Positions 32,340 through 43,260 of a stretch of DNA of 64,000 nucleotides are shown here, piece by piece (position 1 is the first letter of the stretch; each line of letters begins with the position of its first letter). The notes under the pieces were generated by a model. It had not been told where the DNA came from, did no database searches, and saw nothing but the letters and a program-made list of their open reading frames with translations. Position numbers and translations under genes: made by a program. Origin of the DNA: Polynucleobacter meluiroseus (lineage in GTDB: Bacteria > Pseudomonadota > Gammaproteobacteria > Burkholderiales > Burkholderiaceae); NCBI GenBank assembly GCA_945878885.1, contig CAMCUP010000003.1, forward strand, positions 30,032-94,031, given 5' to 3'.

Positions 32340-34874
32340 ATGCAATTTTCTGAATCGTGGTTACGTCAATTTGTTAATCCGGCACTCGATAGTGACGGCT
32401 TAGCGCATGCTATGACCATGGCTGGGCTTGAGGTAGAAGACCAATCTGCAGTGGCACCACCATTTACTAAAGTAGTCGTTGCGCAAATTGTCTCAACTGA
32501 GCAGCATCCAGATGCCGATCGTTTGCGGGTTTGTAAAGTCAATGCTGGCACCGGTACAGAACTTACGATTGTTTGTGGGGCACCTAATGCACGAGCCGGG
32601 ATCAAAATTCCTTGTGCACTAGTTGGGGCTAATCTGCCACCAGCTGAAGTCGGCGGTAAACCTTTAATCATTAAAATGGGGAAGTTACGCGGCGTTGAAA
32701 GCCAAGGTATGCTGTGTTCAGGTCGCGAATTAGGCCTAGGCGACGACCAGGCTGGTATCTTTGAGCTACCTGCTGAGGCACCAATTGGCGAAGACCTACG
32801 TACCTATCTTCATTTAGATGGACAAATTTTTGTAGTGAAGTTAACCCCAAATAAAGCCGATTGTTTATCGGTAATGGGTATGGCGCGTGAAGTTGCAGCA
32901 ATTACGCAGACTCCATTGTGCCGTTCGCCCATTAAGCCAGTAAACATAACAATTCCAGATCGTCTCAAGGTATCTATTCTTGATAGTGATTTATGTGGCC
33001 GTTTTGCGGGGAGAATAATTCGTAGTGTTAATGCCATGGCCGCCACTCCTGAATGGGTAGTGCAGCGCTTAAGGAGTGCCGGGCAGCGTAGTATTTCGCC
33101 GCTAGTCGATTTATCTAACTACGTGATGTTAGAGCTGGGCCAACCAAGCCATGTCTTTGATTTAGATCGTTTAGCGGGTGACTTGACAGTGCGCTGGGCT
33201 AAGCCAACCGAAAGTATTGAATTATTGAATGGTCAAACATTAACGCCAATTGCCTTTGGCACAGATCTTGGTGCCCAGATCGTCAATGGTGTTGGCGTAG
33301 TAGCAGATGAAAAAGGCTTAGTGAGTTTAGCCGGAGTTATGGGTGGTAATAGCTGCGCTGTAAGTGACCAAACTACTAATATTTATGTCGAAGCTGCCTT
33401 CTGGTGGCCGGCAGCGATTCAAGGTAGAGCGCGACGCTTTAATTTTACAACTGATGCCGGTCATCGCTTTGAACGCGGGGTTGATCCCCAAGCGACGGTT
33501 GAATGTTTAGAGTATTTATCGGCATTAATTATCGAAGTATGTGGCGGCCAAGCTGGTCCAATTGATGACCAAATCATTGTTTTACCTACACGCAAACCAG
33601 TTACTCTGCGGTTGCAGCGAGCTATGCAAATTATTGGTATTCCATTAACGGTTGATTTGGTAAGCGAAATCTTCACTCGTCTAGGTTTTGACTTTACTGT
33701 GCAGTCAGCGGCAAGCGATACCATTTTTGAGGTTACGCCGCCAAGTTATCGTTTTGATATAGAAATTGAAGAAGACTTAATTGAGGAGCTTGCTCGTCTT
33801 TATGGGTTTGAACATATTCCGGATTTACCCCCGCGGGGTTTAATGGTGATGCCAGCTAACCCAGAAAAGCTACAAAACATTCATGCCTTGCGTCATCGTT
33901 TAGCGCAGCAGGGGTATCAAGAAGTAGTCAATTTTGGTTTTATTGAAGCTGAGCTTGAAAATCAATTGGCGGTTAGTGATTTAGCAACTAGCGATGCAAT
34001 TACAGTACTCAATCCCATTGCCGCTCAATACGCTGTGATGCGAAGTTCTTTATGGGGCGGTTTACTCAATAATTTACGGGCTAATTTAAATCGTGGCGCT
34101 AATCGCATGCGCTTATTTGAGGTGGGGCGAGTTTTCATGCGCGCTAATGCCGCAGATTCTGCGCAATCGCAAGTAAGCAATGACACCGTGGCCGCTGCAG
34201 TAGCAGAAATTTGGCAACCGTTTAGAGTGGCTGGTCTTGCTTATGGCTTTTCTTGGCCAGAGCAGTGGGGTGCAGCTAATAAATTAGTTGATTTCTTTGA
34301 TGTCAAAGCTGATCTTGAGGCGATTCTCATGCCCTTACAGATTAAAACTACTGCTGTTTTACATGCAGCTTTACATCCTGGGCGTTGTGCGCAAATACAA
34401 TTAGTTCTACCTACTGGTAGCGTGCAGATTGGTTGGCTTGGCGAACTTCATCCAGCACTACAGCAACAATTGAACTTACCTTTGGCCCCTGTGATTTTTG
34501 AGTTTGATTGGCAAGCAGTGAGTCTTCTTGAACTACCAAGCCCCACTATATTAAGTAAGTTGCCTGCCGTACAACGCGACTTAGCGGTAGTTGTTAAGCA
34601 TGATTTACCTGCTCAATTAGTATTAGATACTATGCTTGCAGCTAAGCAAGCTTTTGTACAAAAAATTACCCTCTTTGATGAGTTTCGCTCTAAGGCGATA
34701 AATGCTAATAGCAACGCTAATGCAAATAGCAGCCTGGGTGCCGATGAAAAAAGTTTAGCATTTCGTATTACACTCTTAAATCCAGATGAGACCTTGCAAG
34801 ATGAGCAGGTCGATACCGTAATTGCGGCTTTGCTCGCCCACTTAGAGCAAAAGTGTGGAGCCCGCTTGCGGTAG
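32340..34874 (+). CDS. pheT: Phenylalanine--tRNA ligase beta subunit
   Basis: MQFSESWLRQFVNP, HPDADRLRVCKVN, FDX-ACB C-terminal domain. Confidence 0.98.
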   Translation: MQFSESWLRQFVNPALDSDGLAHAMTMAGLEVEDQSAVAPPFTKVVVAQIVSTEQHPDADRLRVCKVNAGTGTELTIVCGAPNARAGIKIPCALVGANLPPAEVGGKPLIIKMGKLRGVESQGMLCSGRELGLGDDQAGIFELPAEAPIGEDLRTYLHLDGQIFVVKLTPNKADCLSVMGMAREVAAITQTPLCRSPIKPVNITIPDRLKVSILDSDLCGRFAGRIIRSVNAMAATPEWVVQRLRSAGQRSISPLVDLSNYVMLELGQPSHVFDLDRLAGDLTVRWAKPTESIELLNGQTLTPIAFGTDLGAQIVNGVGVVADEKGLVSLAGVMGGNSCAVSDQTTNIYVEAAFWWPAAIQGRARRFNFTTDAGHRFERGVDPQATVECLEYLSALIIEVCGGQAGPIDDQIIVLPTRKPVTLRLQRAMQIIGIPLTVDLVSEIFTRLGFDFTVQSAASDTIFEVTPPSYRFDIEIEEDLIEELARLYGFEHIPDLPPRGLMVMPANPEKLQNIHALRHRLAQQGYQEVVNFGFIEAELENQLAVSDLATSDAITVLNPIAAQYAVMRSSLWGGLLNNLRANLNRGANRMRLFEVGRVFMRANAADSAQSQVSNDTVAAAVAEIWQPFRVAGLAYGFSWPEQWGAANKLVDFFDVKADLEAILMPLQIKTTAVLHAALHPGRCAQIQLVLPTGSVQIGWLGELHPALQQQLNLPLAPVIFEFDWQAVSLLELPSPTILSKLPAVQRDLAVVVKHDLPAQLVLDTMLAAKQAFVQKITLFDEFRSKAINANSNANANSSLGADEKSLAFRITLLNPDETLQDEQVDTVIAALLAHLEQKCGARLR

Positions 34875-34937
34875 GTATATATTAGTATTAATTCATTAAA
34901 AATTGAATAACAATTCAAGGCTAAAAAGGTAATTTCA

Positions 34938-35270
34938 ATGATCCAGACTACTCATTCCCACCTTACTGTAACTAAAAATGAGCTTTCTGAGGCTTTGTTT
35001 GATCAAGTTGGACTTAATAAGCGTGAAGCTAAAGATATGATCGATGCTTTCTTTGATCAAATTGCCGAATCTCTTGAAACTGGTATTGAAGTAAAAATTT
35101 CTGGCTTTGGAAATTTTCAGTTACGCAATAAATCTGCGCGGCCTGGTCGCAACCCTAAAACTGGGCAGATGATTCCAATTGATGCGCGCCGCGTAGTTAC
35201 CTTTCATGCTAGTCAAAAATTAAAAGACGCTGTAGAAACCCAAGCCAATTTAGCTCAAGCTCCAGCTTAA
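34938..35270 (+). CDS. ihfA: Integration host factor subunit alpha
   Basis: [45 protein letters not shown]. Confidence 0.95.
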   Translation: MIQTTHSHLTVTKNELSEALFDQVGLNKREAKDMIDAFFDQIAESLETGIEVKISGFGNFQLRNKSARPGRNPKTGQMIPIDARRVVTFHASQKLKDAVETQANLAQAPA

Positions 35271-35298
35271 GCTTTGCTAAACCTATTTAATTTTTTAG

Positions 35299-35616
35299 TT
35301 GAGCTTGATGTCTTTACTGCCGCCGATTCCGACTAAACGCTATTTTACGATTGGCGAAGTAGCTGATTTATGTGGGGTTAAATCGCATGTATTGCGTTAT
35401 TGGGAGCAAGAGTTTGTGCAACTTCGCCCACAAAAAAGACGTGGCAATCGACGCTATTACCAACATCATGAAGTAGTTTTAATCCGGAAAATTCGGTCCT
35501 TACTTTATGAGGAAGGCTTTACGATTGGTGGGGCTCGCAATCGCCTCGAAGAAGTGCGTGGTAGTTTAAAACTTCGCGAAGAATTAGAGGCGGTGGTACG
35601 CCTCTTGTCTCTTTAG
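35299..35616 (+). CDS. MerR family transcriptional regulator
   Basis: KRYFTIGEVADLCGVKSHVLRYWEQEFVQLRPQKRRGNRRYY. Confidence 0.92.
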   Translation: MSLMSLLPPIPTKRYFTIGEVADLCGVKSHVLRYWEQEFVQLRPQKRRGNRRYYQHHEVVLIRKIRSLLYEEGFTIGGARNRLEEVRGSLKLREELEAVVRLLSL

Positions 35617-35648
35617 ACCGATAGCTACTGATACAATTTTAGTTTCGT

Positions 35649-35725
<77 letters not shown>

Positions 35726-35760
35726 TTCTTAACAGCCCTTTACTTTGCAAGCTATTTTTT

Positions 35761-36177
35761 ATGTCTACAGCCTCACCAAATTCTTCCGCTAAGCCCCGCG
35801 ATTATTTTGGGCTCACGATTCCTTTCCTCGATTTTATTGGTGTGATTCCTGAGTATGCACAAGCAGGGAAAGCACGTATTCGGGTCGATTTACGTCCGGA
35901 ATTACACAATAGTTTTCAGGTTGCCCATGGCGGCCTAACCATGACATTGCTTGATTTTGCGATGGCAGCTGCAGCGCGAAGCATATATCCAAAGGCTTTA
36001 GGCATGATTACCATTGATATGACGGTTAGCTTTATGCGCCCCTCAACTGGCATTTTGATTGTTGAAGGTAAGTTACTGAAAGCAGGAAAATCGATAAATT
36101 ATTGCGAGGCTGAGATGCTTAATGAGGCTGGCGAAGTTACCGCCAAGGCCTTAGGAAGCTTTATGTTGCGTCTTTAG
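35761..36177 (+). CDS. PaaI family thioesterase
   Basis: VAHGGLTMTLLDFAMAAAARS; start placed at ATG 35761 because the listed ORF start overlaps tRNA-Pro. Confidence 0.85.
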   Translation: MSTASPNSSAKPRDYFGLTIPFLDFIGVIPEYAQAGKARIRVDLRPELHNSFQVAHGGLTMTLLDFAMAAAARSIYPKALGMITIDMTVSFMRPSTGILIVEGKLLKAGKSINYCEAEMLNEAGEVTAKALGSFMLRL

Positions 36178-36179
36178 TT

Positions 36180-36413
36180 AGCTTATAAACTAATTAGTGA
36201 ATAAAATCTTATTAAGTTATTACTTTATATTTATTCGATAAGATACTGTTCTAATTGATTTTATTATTTATTTTTACAATTAATTTTATTATTAATATAA
36301 GCTATTTATATTATTAATTAATCTGCTCTATAATAATCCTCAAGTAGTTCATTATTCTATTCAAATATTTAATTCAATCAATTTATTCTTTTTAATTCTG
36401 GAGTAATGTAAAT
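36180..36413. promoter_or_regulatory. Extremely AT-rich intergenic region upstream of the H-NS-like gene
   Basis: Long A/T-only stretches such as TTATTATTAATATAAGCTATTTATATTATTAATTAAT. Confidence 0.6.
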
Positions 36414-36414
36414 A

Positions 36415-36699
36415 ATGGCCAGTTATACCGAATTATTAGCCCAACGCGAGCAATTAGATCAACAAATTAAAGATGCGATTGCACGCGATAAAGCAGATGG
36501 TATAGCGCAAGCTAAGGCTATTATTGAGCGCTATAAATTAGAGCTTGGTGATTTGTTTAGCCGTAAATCCGCCACCCGAGGTGCGAGCGGGAAGGTGCCA
36601 CCAAAATACCGCAACCCAAGTACTGGAGATACTTGGACGGGTCGCGGAAAAGCCCCTAAGTGGATTGAGGGTAAAGATCGTACTCAGTTTACGATCTAG
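36415..36699 (+). CDS. H-NS family nucleoid-associated protein
   Basis: C-terminal PPKYRNPSTGDTWTGRGKAPKWIEG DNA-binding motif. Confidence 0.95.
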   Translation: MASYTELLAQREQLDQQIKDAIARDKADGIAQAKAIIERYKLELGDLFSRKSATRGASGKVPPKYRNPSTGDTWTGRGKAPKWIEGKDRTQFTI

Positions 36700-37379
36700 G
36701 CCCTGTCATACTCTCTAGAGAGGCCCTCAATAAAGATTTGCTCGAGTTGTTGGGCGCCTAGTTGAGAGTGGCTTGGAGGATAGCCCAGAATGAGGGGGTT
36801 TTCTATTACGTCTTGGCTCTGTGCCGAAGAGACATTTACTGCATTGGGTTGAGGCTGTAGTACCCCTGAATTTTCACCGGCCAACTGAATCACGCCGGGA
36901 TGGAGCTGCATAAAGCCCTCATCTACCAAGATAGGGATGCGCTGGGTGAGCTCATTTTTACTGAGATAGTGAATGATATGAACTTGCTCGACTGGCGGAA
37001 TAAAGGCATCAAGGTAAATTAAGTCGGGAGCACTGGAAACAGATTGCATTAAACCTTCAAGACTATCTAAAGACCATAAAAGATCTACCTTCAGTGCCCA
37101 ATTGACGCAAATAGCTTGTAATTCGGCATAGCTTTCAGCGCGTCTAAAAATCGCCATTACGGTGCAGTTACCTGATAATTTCTTGCGCATAAGCTGTTTG
37201 CGGCGGTTTAATTGTTTTTCTAAAGAGACAGCGAGGATACGCCGATGGCCGCCACAAGTTTTCCAGGCGATAAGTTCGCCAACTTCTACCATTTTTTGGA
37301 CTGTACCCAAAGAAACGTGGAGTAGTTTGGCACTTTGGCGAGTGCTGAGATAGTCGGCGCTGTGATTAAGTTTTTTCAT
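36696..37379 (-). CDS. Excisionase/MerR-like HTH protein with C-terminal receiver-like region
   Basis: YLSTRQSAKLLHVSLGTVQKMVEVGELIAWKTCGGHRRI; then a PDLIYLDAFIPP receiver-like segment. Confidence 0.75.
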   Translation of the reverse strand: MKKLNHSADYLSTRQSAKLLHVSLGTVQKMVEVGELIAWKTCGGHRRILAVSLEKQLNRRKQLMRKKLSGNCTVMAIFRRAESYAELQAICVNWALKVDLLWSLDSLEGLMQSVSSAPDLIYLDAFIPPVEQVHIIHYLSKNELTQRIPILVDEGFMQLHPGVIQLAGENSGVLQPQPNAVNVSSAQSQDVIENPLILGYPPSHSQLGAQQLEQIFIEGLSREYDRA

Positions 37380-37668
37380 TATTAGCAAATATCTTTCTGT
37401 TTGAATGAAGGTTTTAAGCATATAAATCATTTCATCGCGATTCTGTCAGTCATAGCTGAAAGCAGCGTAGGAAATTTCTTATTAACTTGTAGAAATTAGG
37501 GGTGGTAAGCTGTCTGAATTGATCAAAGCCCTTTTATTAAAAGGCCTAATGGTGTTAAAATTCAATCTTAGTAGATCAATCAGTGATCAGTTCGCAATTC
37601 GGTGAAGCCAGAGCGCGAACGGTTTGAACCACAGTTTTTTTCGGCATACCCGATGAAAGGTGAGCATC

Positions 37669-40530
37669 ATGATGCAAGCTTCAATAGGCTCGTCCTGTTT
37701 GTTTGGCGGCAACGCGCCGTATGTTGAAGATTTATATGAATCTTACTTATTAGATCCCAATTCTGTTTCTGACCATTGGCGCACCTATTTTGACAATGTC
37801 AATCGCGTGCCCTCTGTTGATGGTGGCAATCATCCCGATATAGCGCATGCACCGATCGTCGCATCTTTTGCTGAGCGCGCGAAGCAAGGCCCGATTCGTA
37901 AGGTTAGCGATTCAGCAGATGCCGAAATGGGTCGCAAACGTGTAGCTGTTCAGCAGCTCATAGCGGCTTACCGTAATGTGGGTAATCGCTGGGCCAATAT
38001 CGATCCCTTAAAACGTACTGAGCGACCTGATATTCCTGAATTAAATCCAGCGTTTTATGGTTTTAGTGATGGCGATATGGATATCGTCTTCAATATTAGT
38101 AATACTTATTTTGGTAAAAGTACCATGACCTTGCGTGATTTATTGCAGGCTTTGCGTGAGACCTATTGCGGCACGATTGGTGCAGAAGTGATGTATATCT
38201 CTGATCAAAAAATTAAAAAATGGTGGCAAGAAAAATTAGAGTCGATTCGCTCCACCCCCAATTTTAATGCTGTAGAAAGGCGGCAAATTTTAGATCGCGT
38301 AACTGCCGCTGAGGGTCTCGAGCGCTATTTACAAGCAAAATATGTAGGCCAAAAGCGATTTTCTCTTGAGGGCGGTGAAAGCTTTATTGCCAGCATGGAT
38401 GAATTAATTCGTGGCGCTGGCATTAAAGGCATACAAGAAATAGTGGTTGGTATGGCACACCGCGGCCGTTTAAATATACTTGTAAACGTTTTGGGCAAGA
38501 TGCCTAAAGATCTTTTTGCCGAATTTGAGCACACTGCACCAGAAGACCTGCCATCAGGCGATGTTAAATATCACCAAGGTTTTTCTAGTGATATTTCTAC
38601 TCCTGGCGGTCCAGTTCACGTCTCACTCGCCTTTAATCCTTCGCATCTAGAAATTGTTGATCCGGTAGCAGAAGGCTCGGCACGGGCACGGATGGAGCGT
38701 CGTGGCGACCTCAATGGTGATCAAGTCTTAGCTGTATTGGTGCATGGTGATGCATCGATTGCTGGTCAAGGTGTAGTGCAAGAAACTTTAGCGATGTCTG
38801 AAGTACGGGGCTACTCTACTGGCGGTACGGTGCACATTGTGATCAATAATCAAATTGGTTTTACCACCTCTGACCCTCGAGACTTGCGATCTAGTTTGTA
38901 TTGCACTGACATTATGAAGGTGATTGATGCCCCAGTTCTGCATGTGAATGGCGATGATCCCGAGGCTGTAGTATTGGCTACGCAATTAGCTTTAGATTTT
39001 AGAAGTACATTTAAGAAAGATGTGGCTATTGACATTGTTTGCTTTCGCAAATTAGGCCATAACGAACAAGATTCCCCAGCAATGACTCAGCCCCTAATGT
39101 ACAAAATTATTGCGGCCCATCCTGGTACACGTAAGTTATATGCCGATAAGTTAGAAGCCCAAGGAGTCATCGCAGCAGGTGGTGGCGATTTGATGGTGAA
39201 AGAGTTTCGGGCCGCAATGGATGAAGGGAAGCAAACTTCTGATCCTGTATTAAGTAATTTCAAAGGAAAATTTGCGGTTGATTGGTCGCCATTTTTAAAT
39301 AAGAAATGGACTGATCAGGCTGATACTGCCATTCCTCTGGCGGAGTGGAAACGCTTAGCAGCACGCATTACTACCATTCCCGCCGACTTTAAAGCACATC
39401 ATTTAGTTGATAAGGTGATTGCCGATCGCGCCGCAATGGGGCGTGGTGAAATCAATATCGATTGGGGCATGGGCGAGCATATGGCATTTGCTTCCTTGGT
39501 AGCGAGTGGCTATCCAGTGCGCTTATCAGGTGAAGACAGTGGTCGCGGTACCTTTTCCCATCGTCATGCAGTTTTGCATGATCAAAATCGCGAGAAATGG
39601 GATATTGGCACTTACGTACCATTGCAACATGTGGCCAAAGATCAGGCCCCATTTACCGTGATCGATTCGATTCTTTCCGAAGAAGCCGTGCTTGGTTTTG
39701 AGTATGGCTATGCATCTGCAGAGCCCAATACGCTAACAATTTGGGAAGCACAGTTTGGTGACTTTGCTAATGGTGCACAAGTAGTGATCGACCAATTTAT
39801 TGCTTCTGGTGAAGTTAAGTGGGGCCGAGTCAACGGCTTGGTAATGATGCTGCCCCATGGCTACGAGGGGCAAGGACCAGAGCATTCTTCGGCGCGCCTA
39901 GAGCGCTTTATGCAGCTATGTGCTGATACCAATATGCAAGTGGTGCAACCCACTACAGCATCGCAAATTTTTCATGTCTTACGGCGACAAATGATTCGCC
40001 AGTTTCGTAAGCCACTTATTTTGATGACGCCAAAATCGTTATTGCGCAATAAAGAGGCCGCCTCACCTTTAATTGAGTTTACAAAAGGTCAGTTTCAAAC
40101 TGTGTTACCCGATACTGATGCATTACTTGACGCTAAGCAAGTCACTCGCTTAATTATTTGCTCTGGTAAGGTGTATTACGATTTAGTAAAAGCTCGGCTA
40201 GAAAAAAAATTAAGTGATACAGCTATTATTCGTCTCGAACAACTTTATCCATTTCCACATAAGGCAATTGCTACCGAACTTAAGAAATATTTGCATCTTG
40301 CGGAGGTTGTATGGTGTCAAGATGAGCCCCAAAATCAAGGCGCCTGGTTTTTTGTACAACATAATATTTTAGAAAATATGGCCGACGGTTTACGGCTTGC
40401 CTATGCGGGTCGTCCAGCCTCAGCTTCACCAGCAGTAGGCTATTCTCATTTGCACCAAGAGCAGCAAAAATCATTAATTCATACTGCCTTTGCGAAACTA
40501 AAAGGTTTTGTAGTGACAAAAAATAAATAA
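37669..40530 (+). CDS. sucA: 2-oxoglutarate dehydrogenase E1 component
   Basis: EIVVGMAHRGRLNILVNVLGK, GDASIAGQGVVQETLAMS, HGYEGQGPEHSSARLERF. Confidence 0.98.
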   Translation: MMQASIGSSCLFGGNAPYVEDLYESYLLDPNSVSDHWRTYFDNVNRVPSVDGGNHPDIAHAPIVASFAERAKQGPIRKVSDSADAEMGRKRVAVQQLIAAYRNVGNRWANIDPLKRTERPDIPELNPAFYGFSDGDMDIVFNISNTYFGKSTMTLRDLLQALRETYCGTIGAEVMYISDQKIKKWWQEKLESIRSTPNFNAVERRQILDRVTAAEGLERYLQAKYVGQKRFSLEGGESFIASMDELIRGAGIKGIQEIVVGMAHRGRLNILVNVLGKMPKDLFAEFEHTAPEDLPSGDVKYHQGFSSDISTPGGPVHVSLAFNPSHLEIVDPVAEGSARARMERRGDLNGDQVLAVLVHGDASIAGQGVVQETLAMSEVRGYSTGGTVHIVINNQIGFTTSDPRDLRSSLYCTDIMKVIDAPVLHVNGDDPEAVVLATQLALDFRSTFKKDVAIDIVCFRKLGHNEQDSPAMTQPLMYKIIAAHPGTRKLYADKLEAQGVIAAGGGDLMVKEFRAAMDEGKQTSDPVLSNFKGKFAVDWSPFLNKKWTDQADTAIPLAEWKRLAARITTIPADFKAHHLVDKVIADRAAMGRGEINIDWGMGEHMAFASLVASGYPVRLSGEDSGRGTFSHRHAVLHDQNREKWDIGTYVPLQHVAKDQAPFTVIDSILSEEAVLGFEYGYASAEPNTLTIWEAQFGDFANGAQVVIDQFIASGEVKWGRVNGLVMMLPHGYEGQGPEHSSARLERFMQLCADTNMQVVQPTTASQIFHVLRRQMIRQFRKPLILMTPKSLLRNKEAASPLIEFTKGQFQTVLPDTDALLDAKQVTRLIICSGKVYYDLVKARLEKKLSDTAIIRLEQLYPFPHKAIATELKKYLHLAEVVWCQDEPQNQGAWFFVQHNILENMADGLRLAYAGRPASASPAVGYSHLHQEQQKSLIHTAFAKLKGFVVTKNK

Positions 40531-40572
40531 CCGTATTAATTCGTATTGTTCGATTCATTTTTAGGAAATCAC

Positions 40573-41811
40573 ATGTCTATTTTTGAAGTTAAAGTACCCC
40601 AACTCTCTGAATCTGTTGCTGAAGCAACTTTATTGAAGTGGCGAAAAAAGCCAGGTGAAGCAGTCACCCAAGATGAAATATTGATTGAAATTGAAACTGA
40701 CAAAGTTGTTTTAGAAGTGCCTGCACCATCGGCTGGTGTCTTAACAGAAATTTTGCAGCCTGATGGCGCATCGGTAGTGGCTGAAGAGTTAATTGCCAAG
40801 ATCGATAGTACCGCTGCTCCTACAGTGGCAACTGCAGCTACAACCTCGGCTACAACTTCAGCAGTAACTTCAGGGGGCGCAAAGGCTATACCAGCTGCTG
40901 CTAGCACCAAAGTAGGCGCTAGTGTTGCTGCAGCCCCTTCGGCTGCAAAATTAATGGCGGAACAAAACATAACTGCCGCGACAATTAGCGGCAGTGGTCG
41001 TGATGGCCGCATTACAAAGGGTGATGTACTTAATGCCGCAGATGGGGGTGGGGCCAAGCCCACAAAATCGACTCAATCACCTTTGCCTCCTGTAGCAATC
41101 TCCCTGGGTGATCGACCCGAAGAGCGGGTACCAATGAGCCGTTTACGTGCCCGAATCGCTGAGCGTTTATTAGAGTCGCAGGCAAATAATGCCATCTTGA
41201 CTACCTTTAACGAGGTCAATATGGCACCAGTTATTGCGCTGCGAAATAAATATAAAGAAGTGTTTGAAAAAACCCATGGCGTGAAGCTCGGCTTTATGTC
41301 TTTTTTCGTTAAAGCTGCGACCCACGCTCTGAAAAAATTTCCTTTACTAAATGCCTCGGTTGATGGCAACGATATTATTTATCATGGTTATTTTGATATT
41401 GGCATTGCCGTTAGCTCACCGCGTGGTTTAGTGGTGCCAATTTTGCGCGATGTTGATCAAATGAATTTAGCGCAAATTGAACTGAAAATTGCTGAATTTG
41501 GTGTTAAGGCGCGTGAAGGAAAATTATCGATTGAGGAGTTAACCGGTGGCACATTTTCAATATCGAATGGTGGGGTATTTGGTTCGATGTTATCGACACC
41601 GATTATTAACCCACCCCAATCAGCTATTTTAGGAATTCACGCTACAAAAGAGCGCGCGGTAGTAGAAAACGGTCAAATTGTGATTCGGCCGATTAATTAT
41701 TTGGCCCTGTCTTATGACCATCGCATTATTGATGGTCGTGAGGCAGTGTTGGGTTTAGTGGCCATGAAAGAAGCAATTGAAGATCCAGCAAGTCTGTTGC
41801 TTGATTTATAA
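40573..41811 (+). CDS. odhB: Dihydrolipoyllysine succinyltransferase (2-OGDH E2)
   Basis: Lipoyl domain IEIETDKVVLEVPAP; catalytic LSYDHRIIDGREAV. Confidence 0.97.
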   Translation: MSIFEVKVPQLSESVAEATLLKWRKKPGEAVTQDEILIEIETDKVVLEVPAPSAGVLTEILQPDGASVVAEELIAKIDSTAAPTVATAATTSATTSAVTSGGAKAIPAAASTKVGASVAAAPSAAKLMAEQNITAATISGSGRDGRITKGDVLNAADGGGAKPTKSTQSPLPPVAISLGDRPEERVPMSRLRARIAERLLESQANNAILTTFNEVNMAPVIALRNKYKEVFEKTHGVKLGFMSFFVKAATHALKKFPLLNASVDGNDIIYHGYFDIGIAVSSPRGLVVPILRDVDQMNLAQIELKIAEFGVKAREGKLSIEELTGGTFSISNGGVFGSMLSTPIINPPQSAILGIHATKERAVVENGQIVIRPINYLALSYDHRIIDGREAVLGLVAMKEAIEDPASLLLDL

Positions 41812-41823
41812 GAAAGATAATCC

Positions 41824-43260
41824 ATGAGTCAAGTTTTTGATGTGCTAGTCATTGGTGCTGGGCCAGGCGGATATATTGCGGCAATTCGGGCGGCCCAATT
41901 AGGATTTTCAGTCGCTTGTGTAGAGGCAAATTCATATGATGATCCGAAGGGTGAAATTCGCTTAGGCGGAACCTGTCTTAATGTGGGCTGCATTCCATCG
42001 AAAGCCTTATTAGCTTCTTCGGAAGAGTTTGATAAAATTCAACATGAGGTTGCCGACCATGGCATTAGGGTTGGGCAGGTGAGTATTGATATTAAAAAAA
42101 TGCTCGCTCGCAAAGACGAGATTGTCACTAAAATGACGGGTGGTATTAACTATCTCTTTCGTAAAAATAAAATTACTCTATTAAAAGGCCATGCCTCTTT
42201 CGCGGGCAAGGATGTAGCTGGATATTTGATTCAGATTGACGGTAAAAACTCAGAAACTGTCATTGCCTCGCAAGTGATTATTGCTACCGGCTCAAAAGCG
42301 CGCCATTTACCAGCTATTGCGGTTGACAACGTGATGATTTGCGATAACGAAGGTGCACTTCAATTTGCTGTTATTCCAAAACGCTTAGGCGTGATTGGCG
42401 CAGGCGTAATCGGGCTTGAGTTGGGCTCGGTTTGGCGCCGACTTGGCGCACACGTGACTATTTTAGAGGCTTTACCGACTTTTTTAGGTGCCTGCGATAC
42501 CGGGGTTGCTAAAGAGGCACACAAAATTTTTGTCAAGCAGGGCTTGGATATTCAGCTTGGCGTAAAAATTACTGAAGTGATCTCCACTAAAAAAGGGGTA
42601 GTGGTTAATTACCAAGATAGCGCAGGTAAAGCACAAAAATTAGAGTGCGACCGCTTAATTGTTTCTGTTGGGCGTACACCTAATACTGATGGACTCAATT
42701 TAGCAGCAGTTGGATTGAAAACTGATGAACGCGGTTTTATTCCGATTGATAACTATTCTTGTGCAACTGCTGTCCCTGGTATTTATGCAGTTGGTGATGT
42801 CGTGCGCGGCCCAATGCTAGCTCATAAGGCGGAAGATGAAGGAGTATTAGTAGCTGAAATCATGGCCGGTCAAAAACCCCATATTGATTACAACTGTATA
42901 CCCTGGGTTATCTATACCGATCCTGAAATTGCTTGGGTTGGTCAGACTGAACAGCAACTTAAGGAAAGTGAGCGCGCTTTTAAAACGGGGCAATTTCCCT
43001 TTGCAGCAAATGGCCGTGCTTTAGGTATGGGGCGCTCTGAAGGGTTTATTAAAGTGCTTGCAGATGCGAAAACAGATGAAGTATTGGGGGTGCATATTAT
43101 TGGTCCGAATGCATCTGATCTCATTGCTGAGGCTGCGGTGGCGATGGAATTCAAAGCTGCGGCTGAAGATATTGCGCGTATTTGTCATGCTCACCCCAGC
43201 TTATCTGAGGTAATGCGTGAGGCTGCTCTTGCAACCGATCAGCGCGCATTAAACATGTAA
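41824..43260 (+). CDS. lpdA: Dihydrolipoyl dehydrogenase
   Basis: VIGAGPGGYIAAIRAAQLG, GGTCLNVGCIPSKALL, HAHPSLSEVMREAAL. Confidence 0.98.
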   Translation: MSQVFDVLVIGAGPGGYIAAIRAAQLGFSVACVEANSYDDPKGEIRLGGTCLNVGCIPSKALLASSEEFDKIQHEVADHGIRVGQVSIDIKKMLARKDEIVTKMTGGINYLFRKNKITLLKGHASFAGKDVAGYLIQIDGKNSETVIASQVIIATGSKARHLPAIAVDNVMICDNEGALQFAVIPKRLGVIGAGVIGLELGSVWRRLGAHVTILEALPTFLGACDTGVAKEAHKIFVKQGLDIQLGVKITEVISTKKGVVVNYQDSAGKAQKLECDRLIVSVGRTPNTDGLNLAAVGLKTDERGFIPIDNYSCATAVPGIYAVGDVVRGPMLAHKAEDEGVLVAEIMAGQKPHIDYNCIPWVIYTDPEIAWVGQTEQQLKESERAFKTGQFPFAANGRALGMGRSEGFIKVLADAKTDEVLGVHIIGPNASDLIAEAAVAMEFKAAAEDIARICHAHPSLSEVMREAALATDQRALNM

